DNA from: Trichoplax sp. H2
Lineage: Eukaryota > Placozoa > Uniplacotomia > Trichoplacea
Assembly (NCBI GenBank): GCA_003344405.1
Contig: NOWV01000003.1
Coordinates: forward strand, 248,001 to 312,000
Length of the DNA: 64,000 nt
Reading direction: 5' to 3'
In this document: piece by piece, positions 54,201-64,000 of the stretch
Numbering within the stretch: the stretch's first letter is position 1
Layout: each line of letters begins with the position of its first letter
The notes under the pieces: model-generated
Told to the model about the DNA's origin: nothing
Database searches by the model: none
What the model saw: the letters and a program-made list of their open reading frames with translations, nothing else
Translations under genes and position numbers: made by a program

Positions 54201-57200
54201 ATGTAGAATTTTAATTTTATTTTTTCTTAATAAGTTTTCGATAGCAGACTTCGAATTTATATTAAAATAACGGGATTTATAAAAGATAAAATGTTCATCT
54301 TTAACACATCATTATAACAAATTCACTGATAGCCATAAAAACATACCCTCTCATATCGCGAATACCTCGGGAAATGAAGCCTGAATAAAATTATACTATT
54401 AATAGAATTCATCAATTCATTAATTCCTAGGGTTCAAATGTTCGTATATCCTATCTATGTAATAACTTGGCATAGTAAAAATTGTTTTTTAAGCCAATTA
54501 AACATATAGTTCGCATATCGTATAACACAATTTTTTAGTGACAATACATAAATACAGCTGGTGATAAAATCGGTTAGTTACAAATAAGATATTATGAAAG
54601 CGTAAATATTACTATAAAGCACTGGTATCTGCTCATTGATTCACAGTAGCTAGTGTATCCTGGATGGAAGTATGGTATTTAAAATAACTCCATAATTTCC
54701 TTTTACCACTCTAGTAAATTTTTTGGTCTATTTTAAGGCTAGTTTCAGTAAGATCTGGAACTAGNNNNNNNNNNNNNNNNNNNNGTATTTATAGGTTTTA
54801 GATGGGATTGAGATAATGTCTTTATATGTATAGCATGTCGTCTATATGTGGTCATGATGTCGTACATTATGAATGTAATACAATACAGTACTTAAACGGT
54901 ATATGATAAGTATTCGTATATTAGGATATTACTATACTAGGCATCTTCTATATAAGATCATAATGTTACATAAAGCACTGGTATCTGCTCATTGATTCAC
55001 AGTAGCTAGTGTATCCTGGATGGAAGTATGGTATTTAAAATAACTCCATAATTTCCTTTTACCACTCCAGTAAATTTTTTGGTCTATTTTAAGGCTAGTT
55101 TCAGTAAGATCTGGAACTAGCAGCAGTTTATCATCTTCTGCTAAGGCTCGGTGAAAACTGGATTAACAATTTGGCAAAAAATAAATGGTTTAATCTATAA
55201 ATTCCATAGTTATTTTGGGGATGATTTCACCATTTTCTAAACAAAAATAAAAAATTAAAAAACTTTACAAAAATGCTTCATACGCCATTAAACAGTAGTT
55301 TAATTCGATTTAATCTTATAAAATTTTAATCATCTTAGTATCACAATTATCGAAATACTTGTATGAAAAAGCAATATACGAGAAAGAAGGTCATTATAAC
55401 AATTAATACTTGCATTAATTATTATTTTAAAATGTTAGTAAACGAAAATGAAATGTACCATCATGTTAATTACAATTTTCAAATAATTTATGCCTTGGAT
55501 GATTTCCTGATACTTTTACTAAGGCTTAATTATGGCTTATTATTAATCTATTCTACGAATAAGTAAAAGAATTTTGATTAAAACTGATCTTGATTCTGAT
55601 GTGATTAGTAATACCTAAAACCAAAATTTTATTTGTAGCTTTCCCAATAATTCCAGGTTTTACAACTTATAAAGGCAATACTAAATTATTTTCGATAAAT
55701 ATAGAAGTGCAACAAGCTTATACTGTGATCTGTTATCTCTTGAACCAATTAGATTATAATTAACATTTTCCTTTGTGGTATTATATTTTCATAAAAGAAA
55801 AAAAGTAGATTAGAAAGTAAGGATAAAAGCGACGGTGTTGAAATTATTGAAAATCGTCCATATGAAAATGGACAATATACAAAGAAAATTTATCACATTG
55901 GAAGCCATTTGCCTGCTTGGCTGAAGGCTATACTACCGAAGTCAGCTTTAAACGTTGAAGAAGAAGCTTGGAACGCATATCCTTATACTAGGACACGATA
56001 CAAATGCCCTTTTGTTGAAAAACTGATTTTGGACATTGAAACTATTTATACCGATGATCATGGTACACAGGTAGAATCATAACTTAAACAAAACTCTAAG
56101 TTTTCTGATATTCTATAGCTTAAAAATGTCTAAAAGTTTCATCTAAATGAGATGTTGAGTTTTGTAAGCGTACTAGGTTAGTATCCATTTAGCGATAGTA
56201 TGAATAGCCTTTCTATTACTGGATGTCATAAACAATTTCTTATATTTATATTCAAATTATGACCATCTTTCATATCAACTTATTAGATATCACCGAGAAT
56301 ATTAGTTTCCCTTGCATTGATAATCATTATACATAAGCGATATTCATTGTAAGATAATGTGAGATAGTAAGACTCGATTTATTTAAATATTACCTATGAC
56401 ATCAGATAAATTCATATGGTAATTTCAGATACCAAATACATATATGTCTACTAGACTGATAATATCCTTTGTACGGTATTTTGAAGGGGTGTAGAATATG
56501 CAGTACCTACGTTTATCATTATTTAATCTTAAGAAAGTTTTACAGTTCTACTGACCCAGTTATTTTTGAATCCATGCGAACAATTAGCAGAAATACGGAC
56601 ATAGTTTTATATTAATATGAATAAAGTCTATCGAGACACTGGGTAACCTTATTTTAATAAATTCTATAAAATAGTCTAGTTTTATTAGGTTGCCGATTCT
56701 AAAATGTAAGGCATCTGGTTAGATAGTAACGCAAATCCTTTTGATAACTTGAATGTAATACATTCTCATCAGCAGTAACAATTAGGATCTTAATTTAAAG
56801 AAATTTAGTAATATGCGTGATTGTTCATATACTACTGAATAGATCAGTCAGTAACAATTCCAGATTGGTCAATTTGCATGTTTACAGAAAAATTGTTATA
56901 TTCTAACTTCAGCTAGATTTTAATTTCATTGCGCAAGTGTAAATATGAATGATCTTGAGCATTTTATTTCCTACTCGTGAAGAGTATATCTTTATATACT
57001 GTCCTCTTGATGATAAGACTCAAATATCCCTTGTAAATAAAGCCCAGCTTTAAATATATGCATATTAAAACAGATAGTATTAACGCCATGCCATTAAGAC
57101 GTATAGAATATCTCAGCTGTATGCACATATGTTATTTATCTAAAGAACTCGTCTACCGACTAGAAACCCGTTATTATAATATAATTAGTGGCAACTTTCA

Positions 57201-60200
57201 TATACGCAATACGTGTATACAATACCTGATTATAATAATCAAAAAATTTTACGAAAATACGGTTGCATACGATATCTGTACTTGTAATTATCGTGATACG
57301 ATATTAGCTCTTGGTACAACAATGCATCACTAAAGAAGAGAACAAGAAATATATCACAAGATGCTCAGTTGGACAAGCAAAAAATTTACAAAACAAGTAA
57401 AATGCTATTTTTTTGATTGAAGGACAACGTATTTAAATTATCAGAAACTGAACTGAGAGCTAGAATCATAGGTATGCCATAGTATGATATGACGCGTATT
57501 AAGTAGAATATTTCAAAAACCTTAATAGCAGAAGAGAGACTACAGAAACATTATTTATGCATGTGAATGCGCTTGGCTGCATAATTTAATATAATGTATA
57601 ATGCTGTTAATAATTATACCTCAATAATCCTAAATATGTAGATATAAATATGTGGTATATTGCATGAATAATTTGTCATTTGATTATTTTGATCGCTTAA
57701 ACTGCTTTATGCTACCGGTAAATTGGCTATTTTACGTAGTTAAGTGAAAAGTACTAGTAAAGATTAGTTATAGTGAAAATAGAATATTCGTAACTAATAC
57801 GTTATAAGTGATAAATTACTACTACAAACTATGTCTTGCTTTATTATTAACTATTAGTGTGAATGCAATTATTTTATTGAACTAATCATTCTATTAACAG
57901 ATCATGTTGATGTGGTTTGTGATAAAGTACCTAATAGTGAATATAAGGCAGAAGAAGATCCTAAGTTATATCAATCGACTAAAACAGGTCGCGGGCCGCT
58001 TAAAGAAGATTGGCTACAGAGTTATGAGCCACAATATGCTGGAAAGGCCTGTTCATCATCAGTTATGTGTGCGTACAAATTATGCCGAGTTGAGTTTCGT
58101 TACTGGGGCATGCAGACTAAAATCGAATGGTTTATACACAACACTGCAATTCGTAAAACCTTAGTTCGAGCACATCGCCAAGCTTGGTGTTGGCAAGATG
58201 AATGGTTTGGCTTAACTATTCAGGATATTAGAAAGCTAGAAGAAGAAACTAAGCTATTATTATCTAGTAAATTAATTGGACAATCACCAAATTTAAGCGA
58301 TCAGGCACAGCTAGACATCAACGATCGAGATCAACATCCTTTAACATCGGTTAAAGGTAAAAACGACTTAAAAAACCTGTACCAGCCAGGATCTACAGAA
58401 GTCACGACCACTAAAGCAGATATATTCTACCAAAATCAGCCTCCTCCAAGTAATAGTACACCGAAAAGTAAAAATATCTCAACAAATAAAGCTGATGAAG
58501 AGATTAACGGCAAAAATACGTTAATTCCTGCAGATGAAGAGAATGTCTTGGGGAATATTCCAACGAGATCCAGTATAGCAGCCCTAGGAACCACTGCAGG
58601 TTAGTCTGACATGATGTACCGTTTAATTCGGAGTGATATAAATATCTTTAATATCGTTTTTGCAAAAGAGATTAGATCCTTACCATTGCAATTGTTAAGG
58701 ATAGTAATGAAGTGAATAAAATGAAAATGATTAAAATACTGGTATCATAACTATTAGTAGCTAAATAGATAATTATAACTATTTGATTTTAGCAAGAACA
58801 CTAGGTGAAGAAGGACAGAGTAGTCCATATTTACCCGTTAGTCGTCAATCTATCCGATATGAGACTAACAGTACTCTAGCTGCTACTGTGCAGGTTCTTA
58901 AGGATTGGCGATTAAATAATATTATGCAAGATACAGATGACTCTGAAGAAGAATATTTTGATGCGCAAGGTACCGTAACGCTAATGATTAGTAACAGTAC
59001 AGTAGTATTAACACGGTAAATTAACTTTACTGTTCCTTATTATATAAAATACTATTTTACTAGATAATATTGCCGATCACGATGCTATGGATGAGATTAG
59101 ACTATCCCAAATGAAAAGTTTAATCTCTTTAGCATCGATTGAATCAGATGAAGAAGATACTACTGGATCATTTACTCGTGACTCAAGTCAAGAAACCATC
59201 GCCCAAGAATTTTATTCCCCAAACAAATCTATAAGTGCTAAGTCTATCAAGTAAATTACATATTTGAATCACCGATGTAATAAAGTAGGATCGATGAAAT
59301 TAATATAATCAATAGTAAATCGATATTTACTAAATTTAGATAGCATTTACTTATTAAAACATGTTACGTGGATGGCAACTTGAGATATAAACTAATTTAC
59401 ATTTCCCAATCTGATTTTCATTATATTATAACAGACAATCGCAAGTCAATGATTATACTGCTTCGAATACTACATCTTCGTCAAGTTTCTCTTCTGAAGG
59501 GCCAACATCATGTCTTTATAAGACACTTGTATTGGTAATTCACGGAGGTAATAGAGTATAGCTCATTTTTTGACAAACTGTAGCCTTTATTGGAACTGTA
59601 AAATTGCCCTTACGGCGATAACATAAAGGGTAACGGTGAAATTGTATGACTAATTGAGAGTGTACTTAATGAAAGTGTTAAATAATTATAAATTTTTCTT
59701 TTTATGGTTCAGGGTGCTTATTGGATTCTAGACTAGATTACGGTTCACAACAGTCCGATTATCAAACGTTTGAAGTTACGTTTAATTCAATAATTAGATC
59801 CCATTATCCATTTGCTGAAGATAGTATTGCCACTAGGCTAGTTCCGTGCCCACCAATATGTGCTTCAGCTCTTTCAATGCTAGCTGCTACAGAAACTCTC
59901 TGCAATCGGATGCGTAAACCTTCAGAAGCGAATGCTGCAGCCGTGAATTTTAGCGGAAGTGGCTTATTATTTTTAGAAAAAGGTTAGTATGACTATTCCT
60001 TCCTCAATTTTTTAGACTGTATTTATAAAATCATCTTTACCTCGCTGGTACCATCGAATTTTTAGCTATTTTAAAAATTATCGCGAGAGTGACCACCTTT
60101 ATGATCCTTATAAATCTGTTACCCTATTCTATTAGGAACGCTCATCTTAGAATATTCTTATTTCTTCGGATACTATTGAATTTATGTTTCATAGTTAAGA

Positions 60201-63200
60201 ATAGAATAACTCTTTGCGTATTTCATTGATTGAGATACATCAAGCTAAATTGTGATCGTTTCTTCTGATTCCATGATATACGCTTTAATAATGAAGATTT
60301 TGCTCCACTGAGTGCCATTCCAGTATTAGCTGTGAATTCATCTGAATATAATGACGCCATACCGGCATTAGTAAATCAAGCAAATAGTGTATACCAAGAT
60401 TTTATTAACTCGAATGAAGGTAGAGGATTTCATGGGAAGGTAGGTTCATTGTTATAAATCATTCTTTAGCTAAGTAGTGCATCAGTTGTAAAAGGCTGTA
60501 ATACTGTGTTTATCTCAAAAATTGAATAGGAATAAGGTATTTGTTACTCATTTGAGGCGGTATTTTATGATAATATCCAATATTAACTTATTGTTATGGA
60601 CTTATGAACACTTTCTTAAGCACACTAATATACTTGTAAATTAAATTTGTATAATATAGTATATCTCATACGGATTTTAATTAGCTAGCATTTGAATATC
60701 AAATACGTTCAATAATTTATACAGTAAAAATAATATTTATGACAAAATCATAGTTAATAATGATAGTACACGATAAGTAAAGTGGTTACAAGCTTACATA
60801 TATACACAAAATATAATGTTGACTTAGATTTATTTGTAGAAGCTAAGTTATAAAATACAGAGTTATAGCATTTCTCATAAAAAAATCAAAGTTCAATTTA
60901 ACAAGAAAGTACCGACGAATTAATCGGTTTGGTTACTAAAATGCCATAATACGCACGTATAGGACTATCTTATTTCAGCCAATTAAGACTCTCCTTCAGC
61001 ATCGATTTTAGTTTTTTCGAATAATTATACGTAGTTGTCTTGGTACTTGTAATTACTATCATCTAAGATCAATTTTCATCAGAATATTACATGAAATCAA
61101 AATTTAAAGGCCCAGTGGCCACCCTTAGCGATATGACGAATACTATTTTAATAATCAGTACTCTGCAGAAATTACTACCTTAGAGCTATTCGTTTTACAT
61201 GAAGAAATCTTTAGGTTAAAAGTACTGTAAGAATCTTATACTGACCTATTGAAATGAACCCATAATCAGAGTCATTTAACAGTAGTATAAATACCCCCGC
61301 GCTGCTCATTTCAAGGGTGGGTGAGTGGGATGATTCTAATGTAGTGTATTCAGAATATACTGTAACTATATTCTACTCTTAAATATAGACATGTTGTATT
61401 GATCTTATATTTAGATATATCTACAGTCTGTTCGCTCTACATTCAAATATGGCTTACTACATTTAGTTATTACAGTCCTCACTATTTTCTACAATCATCT
61501 GCTATTCTATAACCTGTTATGGTATATGTTGTATCTANNNNNNNNNNNNNNNNNNNNGCATTTGAATATCAAATACGTTCAATAATTTATACAGTAAAAA
61601 TAATATTTATGACAAAATCATAGATAATAATGATAGTACACGATAAGTAAAGTGGTTACAAGCTTACATATATACATAAAATATAATGTTGACTTAGATT
61701 TATTTGTAGAAGCTAAGTTATAAAAAAATCAAAGTTCAATTTAACAAGAAAGTACCGACGAATTAATCGGTTTGGTAACTAAAATGCCATAATACGCACG
61801 TATAGGACTATCTTATTTCAGCCAATTAAGATTCTCCTTCAGCATTGATTTTAGTTTTTTCTAATAATTATATGTAGTTGTCTTGGTACTTGTAATTACT
61901 ATCATCTAAGATCATTTTAAAGATAATAATTCTAATGTAGTGTATTCAGAATATACTGTAACTATATTCTACTCTTAAATATAGACATGTTGTATTGATC
62001 TTATATTTAGATATATCTACAGTCTGTTCGCTCTACATTCAAATATGGCTTACTACATTTAGTTATTACAGTCCTCACTATTTTCTACAATCATCTGCTA
62101 TTCTATAACCTGTTATGGCATATGTTGTATCTAATCCTACAATCACGTTCTCTGCATGTGTTCTAATGCCATAGCTATAAATACCGCCGTTTTCTACCTT
62201 ATTTGTTAAGTTGCATTATTGGTCACAGTTAGTATTCACACTTTACTCACGGCAGCTACCACGCTGATCTACCGTAACTATCACACTGTACGTAACTACT
62301 ATCTACAATAAAGTATCCTCTTTGCTTAAGCTCCTTGTGCAATTCTTTGCATGGTAACTAAAACCACATTATCTGACTCTTCGAACCCTCCATCACATCT
62401 AAGATCTTTGAGACTTCGATATTGCCTTATTTACATCTTCTAATACCTGTAAATCGCCTATCTTTTATCCATATATTATAATGAAGCTGATACAGAAATT
62501 AGGCTGTGATCACACGATTTTCTATATCTTCTATCCATTCCTATCTGTCTTACTCTTGCTTCAGTTATGATTATGAATTGCCAATATAGTATTATGTTAT
62601 CAACTGTTATAACGATTTAATACCGTAAATCTCTAAATTGGATAGTGAATTAATACGGATTAAATTTTAGGTATGCATGGTGTGTGATTCTATGGGAGCA
62701 ATCATCGCCTATGACGCTTTAATTAATAATGCTAATCCTTCTCAAGTATCATCGACGGATGCCAGCCCTAGAACACCATCGATTATACCTACCGTTACCA
62801 TTGAATCTACATGCTCAAGTCCATCAAAAGTATCGTCCAGTTTTAGCCAAATGGAAATCTCTTGTGATGCAAGTTATGCTTCGAAACACAGAATGAGATA
62901 TAACAGTGATAGTGGTTTACCAAGACATGATTGGTACTTTCAATCTGGCTATTCAAATAATCATCTTGGGTCTAGTAACCAGTCGGGAGAGTGCAGTTAC
63001 GCATTAAATAGCGATGGTAAAATAACAAAGATACCGGGTAAAATTGGTAGTTCTCGAAGTTCCATATCAAGAACGAGTTATTCCAGTCAATGTGGCGAAG
63101 TTTATTTCAGTTTCGATGTTGCTGACTTCTTTATGCTTGGTTCACCAATTGCCATGATCTTGATTATGCGGATATTAAAGCAACGTTCAATGACCGATAA

Positions 63201-63947
63201 CGGTATTCGAGTTTTAATTTGTATTATATGTATTACGCACAATTTAAGTAAATGTATTATTACTTGTCCTTTTATAATACTTTTCGTCTACATTGTTCAT
63301 GCAGTTCACTAACTTTGATTATATGTTTTGATTAGTTCCTGGCTGTACTCTATTGCGACGCCCTCCTTGTGATCAAGTTTATAATCTATTTTATCCAATA
63401 GATCCTATTGCTGAACGATTGGAACCTGTACTGTTAGGACAGTTTTCTAATATACCATCTATCAGTGTAGTTCGTTTTCAACAATATCCTTTAGGCAACG
63501 GAAAGTTACATTATTTTAAGGATGCTGTTTTTGATAATTCTCAACTATTTTGGCCCCCTACTGTTAATCAATCGATAAATAACCAATCACCTGTTATGCA
63601 GTCTGAGATGACTTCTGAAAAAGGTGCGTCAATATTAAATCAGGATTATCGCCATAGTGAAATACCAAAACGTTCAGATGAACCTTCATCTTTTGATATT
63701 CTCTCCAATAGTAAGTGAGAACTATAATTATTCGCTTACGGACGTAATAGCCCCAATTAGATTATAGCTACTAAGTGAAATCAATTTTTGAAAATCAGTT
63801 TTAACTAGGTGGTGGGGAAATAAACGCCTAGACTACGCTCTTGATTGCCCAAAATCGTTATTCGGGTTTCCAGAGACAGCAATTCCTCACATGTTACATT
63901 CAAGTTATTGGGAATCCTACGATGCTGTGGCTATGATTATTCGTCAA
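51280..63947 (+). CDS. PITPNM: membrane-associated phosphatidylinositol transfer protein (RdgB/PITPNM), 3' end outside window
   Basis: Transfers phosphatidylinositol and phosphatidic acid at ER-plasma membrane contacts. Twelve exons seen (1013 codons): 51280-51357, 55798-56070, 57423-57471, 57901-58599, 58793-58969, 59064-59250, 59435-59547, 59713-59982, 60297-60439, 62671-63202, 63336-63714, 63809-63947. The start MLIKEYRIPLPLSVEEYR is diagnostic of the PITP domain, followed by PYTRTRYKCPFVEK, QSTKTGRGPLKEDW and VRAHRQAWCWQDEWFG. A FFAT-type motif EYFDAQD in an acidic context (DDSEE) lies at 58951-59065, split by an intron; it would bind ER VAP proteins. The central domain reads TRLVPCPPICASA and MVCDSMGAIIAYDAL. 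The DDHD domain has FDVADFFMLGSPIAM, QVYNLFYPIDPIAERLEP and QYPLGNGK, then KWWGNKRLDYAL. The C-terminal LNS2 domain is expected beyond 64000. Introns 1 (4.4 kb) and 9 (2.2 kb) contain the assembly gaps. Confidence 0.95.
54614..55120 (+). repeat. 151-bp direct repeat flanking an assembly gap
   Basis: 54614-54764 and 54970-55120 are identical except for one base (CTCTAG versus CTCCAG). The 20-N gap starts immediately after copy 1. This pattern usually means the assembler joined two alleles or failed on a local overlap; a true tandem duplication is the alternative. It sits in PITPNM intron 1, so coding is unaffected. Confidence 0.85.
54765..54784. other. assembly gap of 20 N
   Basis: Run of exactly 20 N, a placeholder length, within PITPNM intron 1. 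Confidence 1.
60688..62133 (+). repeat. long imperfect direct repeat flanking the second gap
   Basis: Copy 1 (60688-61537, 850 bp) and copy 2 (61558-62133, 576 bp) begin with the same GCATTTGAATATCAAATACG and end with ATATGTTGTATCTA. They differ by scattered substitutions, a small deletion, and a loss of about 260 bp from copy 2 between the ATCATCTAAGATCA segment and TTCTAATGTAG. They meet at the gap, as expected for two diverged haplotypes placed in series. The repeat lies in PITPNM intron 9. Confidence 0.85.
61538..61557. other. assembly gap of 20 N
   Basis: Second 20-N placeholder, exactly between the two copies of the imperfect repeat in PITPNM intron 9. Confidence 1.
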
Positions 63948-64000
63948 GTTAGCGCCAACATTTATTATTACTAATTCTATCAAATTATAAAATAAAATGC

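Noticed and set aside
57904-58164. 86-codon frame overlapping a PITPNM exon
   Set aside because: It is an alternate frame of the PITP-domain exon, whose true frame is fixed by family motifs and phase.

Overview
The window is eukaryotic nuclear DNA, AT-rich (roughly two thirds A+T by eye), with dense, mostly short GT-AG introns. The gene set is animal-type: a Doc2/rabphilin-like C2 protein, coronin, AP-3 delta, MTO1, telomerase reverse transcriptase, an SDS3 corepressor subunit, a tetraspanin, eIF3i, and a PITPNM/RdgB lipid-transfer protein with a FFAT motif. Intron richness, human-like protein sequences and compact spacing suggest an early-branching metazoan, most likely a placozoan (Trichoplax-like). 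That assignment is an inference from gene content. Two 20-N gaps show this is a draft assembly.

Layout: 45-441 (+) end of a C2-domain gene; 2837-9427 (-) coronin with two candidate terminal exons; 10702-20249 (+) AP-3 delta, 46 coding exons; 20920-25210 (-) MTO1, 18 exons; 25679-33557 (+) TERT; 34304-34858 (-) unrecognised coiled-coil protein; 38216-41387 (-) SDS3; 44629-45366 (-) intronless tetraspanin; 46695-48610 (+) eIF3i; 51280 to beyond the window end (+) PITPNM. Gene models were assembled by hand from splice sites, reading phase and remembered family alignments. Phase closes exactly across AP-3 delta (1215 aa), MTO1 (642 aa), eIF3i (327 aa) and coronin (477 or 811 aa).

The genes do not form a pathway. 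The architecture is notable: coronin/AP-3 delta, MTO1/TERT and tetraspanin/eIF3i are head-to-head pairs. Each shared 5' interval, and the 5' flank of SDS3, carries arrays of a self-complementary unit: GTAC tetramers spaced every 5 bp by A or T. The convergent 3'-3' intervals lack these arrays. This sequence family, concentrated at gene starts, is the best candidate for an undescribed regulatory system here. Other points of interest are two phase-compatible coronin coiled-coil last exons, three GC-AG introns in MTO1 plus one in AP-3 delta, three tight inverted repeats, and near-identical duplications flanking both assembly gaps.
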